A DNA stretch of 64,000 bases from Streptomyces sp. NBC_01707 (GCF_041438805.1 NZ_CP109190.1:7812001-7876000); one strand, 5' to 3'; shown: positions 1 through 9,781, numbered from the stretch's first letter. The notes: generated by a model from the sequence alone, not told the origin. Made by a program: numbers and translations.

Positions 1-306
1 CACATGGAGCTGCGCACCGACGGCGACCGTACGGCGATCACCGGCGTCCTGACCGCGGTGCCCGGGGTGTACGAGGTGCAGGCCGACGGCCGCCGGGTGA
101 GCGTCCGCGCCGAGGACGGCGCCGCCGCCGTCCCCGTACTGCTCACCGCCCTGGAGCAGGCCGGTGCGTCGGTCGCCGCCGCCACCGTCGCCCGCCCCTC
201 CCTCGACGACGTCTATCTGCGCTACGCCGGACGCCGCTTCTCCGAGGCCGAGGCCGCAGATGACGGGCAGGCCTCCGCTCCCATCGCCGCAGGAGGCCCC
301 CGATGA
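1..306 (+). CDS. ABC transporter ATP-binding subunit, C-terminal fragment (DrrA-like)
   Basis: Only the last ~101 codons are inside the window, so the Walker and signature motifs are off the left edge. The visible part ends in the element SLDDVYLRYAGRRF, which is typical of the C-terminal tail of DrrA-type drug-export ATPases (daunorubicin-resistance ATPase family). Its stop codon overlaps the ATG of the following ABC-2 permease (ATGA), so the two are translationally coupled and form one exporter. The substrate cannot be told from the sequence; drug or lipid export is the family norm. A methionine at position 4 is internal, not the start. Confidence 0.85.
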   Translation, partial: HMELRTDGDRTAITGVLTAVPGVYEVQADGRRVSVRAEDGAAAVPVLLTALEQAGASVAAATVARPSLDDVYLRYAGRRFSEAEAADDGQASAPIAAGGPR

Positions 307-1082
307 GCAGTCAGACCCTCGCCCAGACCTGGTACATGACCCAGCGGCAGCTGATGGCGATCATCAGGCAGCCGGTCTTCCTGGCGATCTCCCTGATCCA
401 GCCGGTGATCTGGCTGTTCCTGTTCGGCAACCTCTTCAAGAAGGTCGTCGAGCTCGGCGGCTTCGGGACCACGTCCTATCTCGACTACCTGATCCCGGGC
501 ATCGTGGTGATGAGCGCCCTCGGATCGAGCATGTGGGCCGGGATGGGAACCCTGGAGGAGATCGAGCGGGGCACGCTCAACCGTTTCCTGACCACCCCGG
601 TCAGCCGGAACGCGCTGATGAACGCCAACGTCGTGCAGAACGGCATCAGCACCGCCGTGCAGTCGGTGATCATCGTGCTGCTCGGCTGGGCCGCCGGTGC
701 CACCTACCCGGGCGGGGCGGGCGGACTGCTGATCCTCCTCGTCGCGTCGATCCTGCTCGGCACCGTCTTCGGCGCGCTCTCCAACGCCTTGGGGATGCTG
801 GTCCGCCAGCGTGAGTCGATCATCGGCATCAACACGTTTCTGCTGCTGCCGCTGACCTTCCTCTCGTCCTCGTTCATGGCGCCGAGCCAGATGCCGTCGT
901 GGATGCGGCAGATCGCGGACTTCAACCCGGTCAACTGGGCGATGGTGGCAGGCCGTTCGGCGCTGACCGCCGACCCCGACTGGGGTCTGGTGCTCAGCCG
1001 CGGGGGAGCGCTGCTGGTCCTCGCGGTGGCGGCGGTCTGGCTGTCGACCCGCACCTTCCGCTCGTACCAGAAGTCCGTCTGA
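303..1082 (+). CDS. ABC-2 type transporter permease (DrrB-like)
   Basis: 259-residue integral membrane protein of the ABC-2 permease family, the usual size for DrrB. Hydrophobic segments are seen around residues 25-45, 60-80, 108-130, 140-165, 175-195 and 230-250, giving about six membrane spans. The cytoplasmic loop with the sequence GTLEEIERGTLNRFLTTPVS is the conserved region of the family that contacts the ATPase. The start ATG overlaps the stop of the upstream ATPase by 4 bp. It is the membrane half of an exporter; the cargo is unknown. A strong hairpin lies 40 bp downstream. Confidence 0.88.
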   Translation: MSSQTLAQTWYMTQRQLMAIIRQPVFLAISLIQPVIWLFLFGNLFKKVVELGGFGTTSYLDYLIPGIVVMSALGSSMWAGMGTLEEIERGTLNRFLTTPVSRNALMNANVVQNGISTAVQSVIIVLLGWAAGATYPGGAGGLLILLVASILLGTVFGALSNALGMLVRQRESIIGINTFLLLPLTFLSSSFMAPSQMPSWMRQIADFNPVNWAMVAGRSALTADPDWGLVLSRGGALLVLAVAAVWLSTRTFRSYQKSV

Positions 1083-1122
1083 CGGTCAGGAGCGCGGCGG
1101 GGTTACGACGGCGCCGCGTCAG

Positions 1123-1159
1123 GGAGCCGGTCCGGGGGCGTCCGCCCCGGACCGGCTCC
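1123..1159 (+). terminator. Hairpin terminator of the ABC exporter
   Basis: Perfect 15-bp inverted repeat (1123-1137 with 1145-1159) around a 7-nt loop, 40 bp after the permease stop. It has no T-tract, as is usual for Streptomyces terminators. Confidence 0.75.
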
Positions 1160-1327
1160 GCGGCCTGCGGACCGCGCGCACCACGCGATGTCCGGCGCAC
1201 TGAGCTGGCACATGTGGACGCGTCGGCCAGGGCGTACGGCGACGACGGGCCGAGGGAGCCGCGCGGAGGCGGCTGACCGGGACGTACGCACACCCGGGTC
1301 ACCGTCCGGGAGCCCGTGATACGTGGA

Positions 1328-1366
1328 CGCCCCGGTCGCCGTCCGTCCTGGACGGTGACCGGGGCG
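1328..1366 (-). terminator. Hairpin terminator of the siderophore-interacting protein gene
   Basis: 17-bp stem with one G-T pair (1328-1344 with 1350-1366) and a 5-nt loop, starting 34 bp past the stop of the minus-strand gene. Confidence 0.75.
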
Positions 1367-1399
1367 TGCGTACCCGCCGGAGGCGCGCGGCGCGGTGAC

Positions 1400-2242
1400 C
1401 TACGCGGCGCGCTCCTGCTCGCGCTCCACCTGCTCGTTCCACTCCCGCTTCACCGAGCGCCAGGCGTCGTCGTTCTGGCCGAGGCGCCAGTAGCCGGAGA
1501 TCGACAGCTGCGACAGCGGGATCTTCCGGTCGAGACGCAGATGCCGGCGGATCTCCTTCACGAACCCCGCCTCGCCGTGCACGAACGCCTGTACCTCGCC
1601 CCCGGGGAAGTCCAGCGACTTCACCGCCGCTGTCACGGCCTCGCCGACCGGGCGCTCGCCGCGGTGCAGCCAGGTGAGCTCCACCCCGTCGGCCGTCTCG
1701 ATCTTCTGCTCCTCGGAGGCGTCCGCAACCTCGATGTACGCGTGCGCCACCGCGCCGGCGGGCATCTGCTCCAGCGCCGCCGCGATCGCCGGCAGGGCGC
1801 TCTCGTCACCGGCCAGGAGGTGCCAGTCCGCAGACGCGTCCGGCCCGTACCCGCCGCCGGGACCGAGGAACGTCACCTGGTCACCCGGGGCCGCCCGCAG
1901 CGCCCACGGGCCGGCCAGGCCCTCGTCGCCGTGCACCACGAAGTCGATCGCCAGCTCCCGGGTGACCGGATCCCAGGAGCGGACCGTGTAGGTGCGGGTG
2001 GTGGGCCACAGCTCGCGCGGGTACTCCTCGCGGATGCGGGCCACATCGAACGGGTGCGCATAGTCCGCGCCCTCGGGTGCGAAGCACAGCTTGACGTAGT
2101 GGTCGGTGAACCCGGACAGCGCGAAGCCGGCCAAGCCGTCACCACCGAGTACCACGCGCACCATGTGCGGGGTGATCCGCTCGGTGCGCAGGACCTGGGC
2201 CCCCTGCGCCGTGGGTGCCTGCCGCGCCGGTCGTTCTGCCAC
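1400..2242 (-). CDS. Siderophore-interacting protein (FAD-binding ferric-siderophore reductase family)
   Basis: 280 residues, the usual length of SIP/ViuB-type flavoreductases. The N-terminal half is a flavin-binding beta-barrel with the FAD signature R-x-Y-T-V-R at residues 83-88 and the preceding DHYVKLCF strand. The C-terminal half (from about residue 115) is the NAD(P)H-binding SIP domain with GPGGGYGPD and an LLAGDESALPAI stretch. The family reduces Fe(III)-siderophores in the cytosol to release iron. The gene is monocistronic and stands directly behind an iron-box palindrome, supporting iron-repressed expression by a DmdR/IdeR-type regulator. Confidence 0.92.
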   Translation of the reverse strand: MAERPARQAPTAQGAQVLRTERITPHMVRVVLGGDGLAGFALSGFTDHYVKLCFAPEGADYAHPFDVARIREEYPRELWPTTRTYTVRSWDPVTRELAIDFVVHGDEGLAGPWALRAAPGDQVTFLGPGGGYGPDASADWHLLAGDESALPAIAAALEQMPAGAVAHAYIEVADASEEQKIETADGVELTWLHRGERPVGEAVTAAVKSLDFPGGEVQAFVHGEAGFVKEIRRHLRLDRKIPLSQLSISGYWRLGQNDDAWRSVKREWNEQVEREQERAA

Positions 2243-2265
2243 GAGGTTCTCCCTGTTCCGAATAC

Positions 2266-2281
2266 TTAGGCAAGCCTAAGC
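2266..2281 (-). promoter_or_regulatory. Iron box (DmdR/IdeR-type operator)
   Basis: Near-perfect palindrome CTTAGGCAAGCCTAAG, 24 bp upstream of the siderophore-interacting protein start. It matches the TTAGG...CCTAA core of actinobacterial DtxR/IdeR-family operators. The position fits repression when iron is plentiful. Confidence 0.8.
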
Positions 2282-2288
2282 TAGCACC

Positions 2289-3212
2289 TCATGTCCGAAG
2301 GGCGGAGAGCAGACGCTGAAGGGCGCCGCCCAGGCCCCACTGGTCGGCCAGTGCCTCGAGGGCGGCGGGATCGCGCGGCTCGGTGGGCAGCGCGGGATCG
2401 AACGCGGGCAGCGGTACGTCACCGGCGACCCGGACCACCCTCGGCGCGACGGCCACGTAGTCCCGCGCCTCGTCGAGCCGCTTGCGCTGCGAAGGTGTCA
2501 GCCTGGACGCCGGATCGTCCACCGCGGCCATGATGCCGGCCAGGTCGCCGAAGGCGTCCAGCAGTTTCGCCGCCGTCTTCTCGCCGATGCCGGGGACGCC
2601 CGGCAGTCCGTCGCTCGGGTCGCCGCGCAGCAGCGCCAGATCGACGTAGCCGGAGCCGTCCACCCCGTACTTCTCACGCAGCCACGCCTCGTCCGTGAGC
2701 TGCAGCGACCCGACACCCTTCAGCGGGTAGAGCACTCGCACCCCGCGGGCGTCGTCGACGAGCTGGTAGAGGTCCCGGTCGCCCGTGACGATGTCCACCG
2801 GGCCCGTGGCGAGGCCGGTGAGCGTACCGATCACGTCGTCCGCCTCGTACCCCGCGACACCGACCCGGGCGATGCCGAGCGCGTCGAGCACGTCCTCGAT
2901 GATCGGGACCTGCGGGGCCAGCGTGTCGGGGGTCTCCTCCTCGTCGGGGAGTCCCTCGGCGGTCTCAACGGCGACGCGGTGCGCCTTGTACGACGGGATC
3001 AGCTCCACCCGCCAGTGCGGCCGCCAGTCCGCGTCCATGCAGGCCACCAGCTCGTCCGGCCGGTGGTCCTGGACGAGCCGCCCGATGAAGTCGAGCAGTC
3101 CGCGCACGGCGTTGACCGGCGTGCCGTCCGGCGCGCGCACCGAATCGGGGACCCCGAAGTAGGCGCGGTAGTAGAGGGAAGCGGTGTCGAGGAGCATCAG
3201 GCGTCGCGTCAC
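2289..3212 (-). CDS. 5'-3' exonuclease (Pol I exonuclease-domain family)
   Basis: 307 residues from a GTG start, equivalent to the stand-alone 5'-3' exonuclease (FEN-like) domain without polymerase domains. Acidic metal-binding motifs appear in order: LLDTASLYYRAYFG near the N-terminus, CMDADWRPHW, YEADDVIGTLT and TGDRDLYQLV. They are followed by the helix-three-turn-helix DNA-binding element DGLPGVPGIGEKTAAKLLDAFG. It should remove flaps or RNA primers in DNA replication and repair. The frame runs 31 codons further upstream, but that part is not family-like, so the GTG before TRRLMLLD is chosen; an ATG four codons later is possible. No operon partner is evident. Confidence 0.9.
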   Translation of the reverse strand: MTRRLMLLDTASLYYRAYFGVPDSVRAPDGTPVNAVRGLLDFIGRLVQDHRPDELVACMDADWRPHWRVELIPSYKAHRVAVETAEGLPDEEETPDTLAPQVPIIEDVLDALGIARVGVAGYEADDVIGTLTGLATGPVDIVTGDRDLYQLVDDARGVRVLYPLKGVGSLQLTDEAWLREKYGVDGSGYVDLALLRGDPSDGLPGVPGIGEKTAAKLLDAFGDLAGIMAAVDDPASRLTPSQRKRLDEARDYVAVAPRVVRVAGDVPLPAFDPALPTEPRDPAALEALADQWGLGGALQRLLSALRT

Positions 3213-3370
3213 ACCCCGATCATGCCGCACCCCACTGACACCGGCCCGGAAGTGAACTGGATCACTCTTCTGTTTGGTCCAGGTAAGTGTGGGCAGGCGC
3301 GCCACCGGAGCGGATCACGTCGCAATTGCAACTCCAGCGCGTGTCAAGCGGGCCGAACCCGCGCCGCTCC

Positions 3371-3402
3371 ACGGTCTGCCGGAGGGGGTGGCAGACCGTT
3401 TT
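3371..3402 (+). promoter_or_regulatory. Terminator-like hairpin in the leader of the betaine transporter operon
   Basis: Perfect 10-bp inverted repeat (3371-3380 with 3390-3399) and a 9-nt loop, followed by TTTT, ending 22 bp before the GTG start of the ATPase gene. A stem plus T-run inside a 5' leader suggests transcription attenuation or an RNA switch. Its position downstream of a divergent gene start means it cannot serve as that gene's terminator. Confidence 0.5.
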
Positions 3403-3424
3403 CGGTTCAACGCGTGAGGTGTAT

Positions 3425-4552
3425 GTGTCAAGGCTGCAAGCCGAACACTTGTACAAGGTGTTCGGCAGACGACCCGATCAAGCCGTGCAGAAGCTCGAGA
3501 GCGGCACGGACCGCGACGAGCTGCGCGCCGACGGAACGACCGCAGCGGTGATCGACGCCTCGTTCACCGTCGAACCGGGACAGATCTTCGTCGTGATGGG
3601 TCTGTCCGGATCCGGCAAGTCCACGTTGCTGCGGATGCTCAACGGGCTGCTGGATCCCACAGCCGGACGCGTGCTGTTCGACGGCCAGGACCTGACCGCC
3701 CTGAGCCCGCGCGAACTGCGCACCGTCCGCTCCTCCAAGATCAGCATGGTCTTCCAGCACTTCGCTCTCTTCCCGCACCGGAGCGTCCTGGAGAACGCCG
3801 GGTACGGCCTCGAGGTGCAGGGTGTGCCGCGCGCCGAGCGTGAGAAGCGTGCCGCCGAGGCGCTGGAGCTGACCGGCCTCGCCGGCTGGGAGAAGTCCTG
3901 GCCCGACGAGTTGTCCGGCGGCATGCAGCAGCGCGTCGGCCTGGCCCGTGCCCTCGCCACCGACGCCGATCTGCTGCTGATGGACGAGTCCTTCAGCGCG
4001 CTCGACCCGCTGATCCGCCGCGACATGCAGGACCAGCTGCTCGAACTTCAGAAGAGGCTCAAGAAGACCATCGTCTTCATCACCCACGACCTCAACGAGG
4101 CCATGCGCCTCGGTGACCGGATCGCCGTGATGCGGGACGGAAAGATCGTCCAGCTCGGGACGGCCGAGGACATCCTCGTCACCCCGGCCAACGACTACGT
4201 CGCCTCCTTCACCCAGGACGTCGACCGCTCCCGGGTGCTGACCGCGGGCGCCATCATGGCCGAGCCGCACACCGTCCTGGGCACCGAGGCGGACGACGGC
4301 ACGGAAATCCGTACGCCCGCCGACATCCTCCGGTCGGCGCCGGCCACGGTCTCCGAGTCCACCCCGATCATCGAGCTGTTCACGCCCTGCTCGCGCAGCG
4401 GAGTCGCGGTTGCCGTGACCGGTGCCGACGGCCGGCTCGTCGGGGTCGTGCCCCGGTCCCGGCTGCTCGCCGTCCTCGGCGAGCCGATGAGCCCCATCGA
4501 GGTCCCGCAGGACGCCGCCACCAACGAGAAGAAGGTGGCCGCCGATGTTTAG
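3425..4552 (+). CDS. Glycine betaine/proline-type ABC transporter ATP-binding protein
   Basis: 375 residues from the GTG preceded by GTGAGGT. Walker A (GLSGSGKST) lies at about residues 59-67, the ABC signature LSGGMQQRVGLARAL near 163-177 and Walker B LLLMDES near 183-189. The N-terminal insertion before the nucleotide-binding domain and the length match ProV/OpuAA. The last ~90 residues resemble a CBS-type regulatory domain (VAVTGADGRLVGVVPRSRLL), which in OpuA senses ionic strength. It energises uptake of compatible solutes. Its stop overlaps the next gene, the permease/binding-protein fusion, by 8 bp. A longer frame upstream (to 3287) runs through the leader hairpin and is not used. Confidence 0.92.
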   Translation: MSRLQAEHLYKVFGRRPDQAVQKLESGTDRDELRADGTTAAVIDASFTVEPGQIFVVMGLSGSGKSTLLRMLNGLLDPTAGRVLFDGQDLTALSPRELRTVRSSKISMVFQHFALFPHRSVLENAGYGLEVQGVPRAEREKRAAEALELTGLAGWEKSWPDELSGGMQQRVGLARALATDADLLLMDESFSALDPLIRRDMQDQLLELQKRLKKTIVFITHDLNEAMRLGDRIAVMRDGKIVQLGTAEDILVTPANDYVASFTQDVDRSRVLTAGAIMAEPHTVLGTEADDGTEIRTPADILRSAPATVSESTPIIELFTPCSRSGVAVAVTGADGRLVGVVPRSRLLAVLGEPMSPIEVPQDAATNEKKVAADV

Positions 4553-7172
4553 GATCCCGCTCGGTGAATGGGTGGATACTGCGGTCGACTGGCTGCAGAC
4601 CCACCTGGCCTGGCTGTTCGACGCGATCAGCTCGGTCGTCAGCGGCATGTTCGACGGCATCGCCGCCGTACTCTCCGCCCCCGCCCCCCTGCTCTTCGCG
4701 GGCATCCTCGCCGTCATCGCCTGGTGGCTGCGCGGTCTGCTCCCGGGTGTGCTCGCCTTCGTGGGCTTCGCGCTCATCGACTCCGTCGAGCTGTGGGACG
4801 AAGCGATGGACACCCTCACCCTGGTGCTCGTCGCCACCATCGTCACGCTCGTGCTGGCCGTGCCGCTCGGCATCTGGGCGGCACGTTCCAAGGCCGTGTC
4901 CGCGGTGACCCGGCCGGTCCTCGACTTCATGCAGACCATGCCCGCCATGGTCTATCTGATCCCTGGCGTCATCTTCTTCGGCGTCGGCGTGGTCCCCGGC
5001 ATCATCGCCACGATCATCTTCGCGCTGCCCCCGGGCGTCCGGATGACCGAGCTCGGCATCCGTCAGGTCGACGGCGAACTCGTGGAGGCGGCCGAGGCCT
5101 TCGGCACCACCTCGCGCAACACCCTGCTGCGGGTCCAGCTGCCGCTCGCCCTGCCCACGATCATGGCGGGCATCAACCAGGTCATCATGCTGGGCCTGTC
5201 CATGGTGGTCATCGCCGGCATGGTCGGCGGCGGCGGCCTCGGTGGTTCCGTCTACCGGGCCATCGGCAACGTCGACGTCGGCCTCGGCTTCGAGGCGGGC
5301 GTCTCCATCGTCATCCTGGCGATGTACCTGGACCGGATGACCGGCGCGCTCGGCCGCGAGGTCTCCCCGCTGGCCCGTCGCGCACTCGCCAGGGCCCAGT
5401 CGGTGGCCGGCGGACTGAAGATCTGGAACCACCGGCCGCAGCCCGCCGTCGCGGTCGTCGGCGTCGTCGTCCTGGCCCTCGTCGCAGGCGGCATGGGCAT
5501 GTTCGGTACGTCGAAGTCGGAGACCGGCGCCGTCACCGATGCCGCGAACATCGGCAAGGGCAAGAAGATCAGCATGGGGTACATCCCCTGGGACGAGGGC
5601 ATCGCCTCCACCTTCCTGTGGAAGGAGCTGCTCGAGCAGCGCGGCTTCGAGGTCGACGTCAAGCAGTACGAGGCCGGCGCGCTCTACACCGGTATGGCCG
5701 GCGGCCAGATCGACTTCGAGACCGACTCCTGGCTCCCGGTCACCCATGCCACGTACTGGAAGAAGTACAAGGACCGCCTGGAGGACATGGGCTCCTGGTA
5801 CGGCCCCACCTCCCTGGAGCTGGCCGTTCCCTCGTACGTGAAGGGCGTCGACTCGCTCGACGACCTCAAGGGCAAGGCGTCCGACTTCAAGGGACGGATC
5901 GTCGGCATCGAGCCGAGCGCCGGTGAGACGGGCCTGCTCAAGGACAAGATCCTGCCGGGCTACGGCCTGGACAAGGAGTACAAGGTCGTCGACGGCTCGA
6001 CGCCGTCGATGCTCGCCGAGCTGAAGCGCGCGTACGCCAAGAAGGAACCGATCGTGGTCCCGCTGTGGTCGCCGCACTGGGCGTACAACCAGTACGACCT
6101 CACCAAGCTCAAGGACCCCAAGAACCTCTGGGGCAAGGGCGACGGCATCCACACCCTGACCCGCAAGGGCTTCGCCGACGACAACCCCGAGGTCGGCAAG
6201 TGGCTCAAGAACTTCAAGATGAGCGAGGACCAGCTCACGAGTCTTGAGGCGAAGATCCAGACGACCGGCAAGGGCAAGGAGCAGGACGCCGTCCGTGCCT
6301 GGCTGAAGGACAACCCGGACGTCGCCGACAAGTGGACGCCTGTGGCCGGGGCGGCGAAGGGCGCGAGCGGCAAGGACGAGCGCGACCGCACCGTCGAGAT
6401 GGCCTGGTTCCCCTGGGAGGAGGACATCGCCGCCACGTACCTGTGGAAGGCCGTCCTGGAGGACCGCGGCTACAAGATCGACCTGAAGCAGTTCGAGGTC
6501 GGTCCGATGTATGCCGCGATGTCCCGCGGCCAGCTCGACGTGCAGTTCGACGGCTGGCTGCCGTACACCCAGAAGAACTACTGGAACAAGTACGGCTCCC
6601 GGCTCACCGACCTCGGATCGTGGTACGGGCCCACCTCGCTGGAGATCGCCGTCCCCTCCTACGTCAAGGGCATCGAGTCGTACAAGGACCTCAAGGGCCG
6701 CGGTGACGAGTTCAAGAACCGCATCATCGGCATCGAGCCCGGCACCGCCACCATGGCCAACCTGAAGAACAACGTGCTGCCCGCCTACGGCCTGGACAAG
6801 GAGTACAAGGTCGTCGACAGCTCGACGCCCTCGATGCTCGCCGAGCTGAAGCGCGCGTACGCCAAGAAGGAGCCGATCGCGGTTCTGCTCTGGACGCCGC
6901 ACTGGGCGTACAACCAGTACGACCTCACCAAACTGAAGGACCCCAAGAAGGCCTTCGGCAACGGCGACACCATCCGTACGATCGCGAGCAAGGACTTCCC
7001 GAAGAACTATCCGCAGCTCACCAAGTGGTTCAAGCACTTCAAGCTCAGCGAGCAGCAGCTGGCCGGCCTGGAGAACGAGATCCAGAAGCGCGGGACGGGG
7101 CACGAGGAAGAAGCCGTGAAGGCCTGGATGGACAAGAATCCTGGCATCGCGGACAAGATGGCCCCCCAGTAG
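4545..7172 (+). CDS. Osmoprotectant ABC permease fused to two tandem substrate-binding domains
   Basis: 875 residues. Residues ~1-320 form a binding-protein-dependent transport permease with about 7 membrane spans and the EAA loop (EAAEAFGTTSRN...) near residue 180. After a last hydrophobic segment near 305-325 come two homologous OpuAC-type domains outside the membrane, ~338-600 and ~611-875. Both carry IPWDE/FPWEE, DSWLP/DGWLP, GSWYGPTSLE and LWSPHWAY/LWTPHWAY, the tryptophan-rich elements that build the betaine cage. Permease-binding protein fusion is known for OpuA; two tandem domains give four receptors per transporter dimer. A 21-bp-stem terminator follows. Glycine betaine is likely, but related quaternary amines are possible. 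Confidence 0.92.
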   Translation: MFRIPLGEWVDTAVDWLQTHLAWLFDAISSVVSGMFDGIAAVLSAPAPLLFAGILAVIAWWLRGLLPGVLAFVGFALIDSVELWDEAMDTLTLVLVATIVTLVLAVPLGIWAARSKAVSAVTRPVLDFMQTMPAMVYLIPGVIFFGVGVVPGIIATIIFALPPGVRMTELGIRQVDGELVEAAEAFGTTSRNTLLRVQLPLALPTIMAGINQVIMLGLSMVVIAGMVGGGGLGGSVYRAIGNVDVGLGFEAGVSIVILAMYLDRMTGALGREVSPLARRALARAQSVAGGLKIWNHRPQPAVAVVGVVVLALVAGGMGMFGTSKSETGAVTDAANIGKGKKISMGYIPWDEGIASTFLWKELLEQRGFEVDVKQYEAGALYTGMAGGQIDFETDSWLPVTHATYWKKYKDRLEDMGSWYGPTSLELAVPSYVKGVDSLDDLKGKASDFKGRIVGIEPSAGETGLLKDKILPGYGLDKEYKVVDGSTPSMLAELKRAYAKKEPIVVPLWSPHWAYNQYDLTKLKDPKNLWGKGDGIHTLTRKGFADDNPEVGKWLKNFKMSEDQLTSLEAKIQTTGKGKEQDAVRAWLKDNPDVADKWTPVAGAAKGASGKDERDRTVEMAWFPWEEDIAATYLWKAVLEDRGYKIDLKQFEVGPMYAAMSRGQLDVQFDGWLPYTQKNYWNKYGSRLTDLGSWYGPTSLEIAVPSYVKGIESYKDLKGRGDEFKNRIIGIEPGTATMANLKNNVLPAYGLDKEYKVVDSSTPSMLAELKRAYAKKEPIAVLLWTPHWAYNQYDLTKLKDPKKAFGNGDTIRTIASKDFPKNYPQLTKWFKHFKLSEQQLAGLENEIQKRGTGHEEEAVKAWMDKNPGIADKMAPQ

Positions 7173-7182
7173 CAGGAGCCTG

Positions 7183-7239
7183 ACACAGCCGGAAGGGGTG
7201 GGTGCCGCCGATGGGCGGACCCACCCCTTCCGGCTGTGT
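7183..7239 (+). terminator. Strong terminator of the osmoprotectant operon
   Basis: Perfect 21-bp inverted repeat (7183-7203 with 7219-7239). Its 15-nt loop can pair a further 5 bp (7205-7209 with 7214-7218). It starts 11 bp after the stop codon. Confidence 0.85.
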
Positions 7240-7325
7240 GACGTTCCTTTACCGGCCGTCCTTGCGTAACCGTGTGCGTAAGGTGCTGGCAGCCGGAAGG
7301 ATGACGAGTCGGGAGGGAGCCGGAC

Positions 7326-7871
7326 ATGGACGACAAGGAAGCACTCCGCGTGGGCGCCGCGGTCCGCCGACGACGCAGAACTCTGGGGCTCACACTGGCC
7401 GCGGTCGCCACCCGCAGCGGCCTGTCCGTGCCGTTCCTCAGCCAGATCGAGAACGAGCGGGCCAGACCCAGCGCCCGGTCGCTGGACCGGGTGGCCGACG
7501 CCCTGGAGACCACCACGGCACGGCTGCGCGCCGCCGCCGACTCGGCGCGCGCCGTCGAGCTGGTCCGTGCGGGCGAAGGCGACGGGGCACGCAGGGTGGT
7601 GCGAGGACGGCATCAGCTCAGCGCGCTGGAGTTCACCGGCGAAATGGATCTCGGGCGGGAGTTCCAGCACCGCAACGACGAGGTGATGTACGTGGTGGAG
7701 GGCGCCGCCGAGGTGGAGGCGGAGGGGCAGGCGTACCGGCTGGAGCGAGGCGACACTCTGTTCCTGTCGGGCGGCGTACGGCACCGCTGGCGGGCCACGA
7801 TGCCGGAGACCCGGCTGCTGGTCGTCGCGGTCGCGGAACATGTCGACGCCACGAACGACCCGAGGCGCTGA
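7326..7871 (+). CDS. XRE-family transcriptional regulator with cupin domain
   Basis: 181 residues. The N-terminal helix-turn-helix (about residues 11-65) contains LTLAAVATRSGLSVPFLSQIENERARPS, the classic XRE pattern. After a short linker, residues ~95-165 form a single cupin barrel (FQHRNDEVMYVVEGAAEVE ... LERGDTLFLSGGVRHRW). HTH-cupin proteins sense a small molecule in the barrel, often controlling amine or amino-acid metabolism. An AGGGAG ribosome site precedes the ATG. The metal-receptor gene starts 7 bp downstream and is probably co-transcribed. The ligand is not predictable. Confidence 0.9.
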   Translation: MDDKEALRVGAAVRRRRRTLGLTLAAVATRSGLSVPFLSQIENERARPSARSLDRVADALETTTARLRAAADSARAVELVRAGEGDGARRVVRGRHQLSALEFTGEMDLGREFQHRNDEVMYVVEGAAEVEAEGQAYRLERGDTLFLSGGVRHRWRATMPETRLLVVAVAEHVDATNDPRR

Positions 7872-8556
7872 GACCCGGTGTCCGAATCGGTGTCCGTCCC
7901 GGCCCCGGCGCTCCGAGTCGTCTCGCTCGTGCCCTCGCTCACCGAGGCCGTCGCCGCCACGGCCCCCGGCCTCCTCGTCGGTGTCACCGACTGGTGCACC
8001 CGTCCGGCCGATCTGACCGCCGCGCGCATCGGTGGCACCAAGAACCCCGATGTGGCCGCGATCGTCGCGCTCCGCCCCGATCTCGTCGTCGCCAACGAGG
8101 AGGAGAACCGCGCCCCCGACCTCGACGCGCTCCGTGACGCGGGCATCGAGGTCCTCACCACCGAGATCCGCAGCCTCGACCAGGCCTTCGCCGAACTGCA
8201 CCGGGTCCTGGTGACCGGCTGCGGGCTGGCCAGGCCACGCTGGCTCGACGAGGCCGAGGCCGCCTGGGCGGCGCTCCCGCCGCCGTACGAGCCGCGCCGC
8301 GCGATCGTGCCGATCTGGCGCAGGCCCTGGATGGTGCTCGGCCGTGACACGTTCGCGGGCGATCTGCTGGCCCGGCTCGGTGTGCGGAACGTGTACGCAG
8401 GTCACGTCGAGCGCTACCCGCGCATCCCGCTCGACGAACTGAACGCGGCGGGCGCCGACCTGGTCGTCCTGCCCGACGAGCCGTACCGCTTCACCGCCGG
8501 CGACGGACCCGAGGCCTTCCCCGCACTGCCCGCCGCACTCGTCGACGGGCGATGTC

Positions 8557-9711
<1,155 letters not shown>

Positions 9712-9749
9712 GCCACGATCCTTGTTCCGGGTGCCGTCCCCCGCCAGGG

Positions 9750-9775
9750 AGCTTGCCTCTATGAGGTCATAAGCT
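9750..9775. promoter_or_regulatory. Palindromic operator candidate between TDT and LysR genes
   Basis: Nested symmetry in the 70-bp divergent gap: ATGAGGTCAT at 9761-9770 (ATGA/TCAT arms) flanked by AGCTT at 9750-9754 and AAGCT at 9771-9775. The location next to the LysR start fits autoregulation and control of the transporter. Confidence 0.5.
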
Positions 9776-9781
9776 GGCTTT

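Larger units (their letters stand above)
1083..1399. other. Gene-free interval between convergent genes
   Basis: 317 bp without a convincing gene. It holds two strong inverted repeats (annotated separately), one near the end of the ABC permease and one near the end of the siderophore-interacting protein. Nothing else is recognised. Confidence 0.7.

Noticed and set aside
3250..3424. ydaO-type (c-di-AMP) riboswitch before the osmoprotectant operon
   Set aside because: I could not align the conserved core elements of that class. Only a terminator-like hairpin is supported.
4380..8405. A 1341-codon open frame on the minus strand
   Set aside because: It is antisense to the osmoprotectant transporter and XRE-cupin genes. 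Its translation is low-complexity and shows no family motif; such frames arise from GC-biased third positions.
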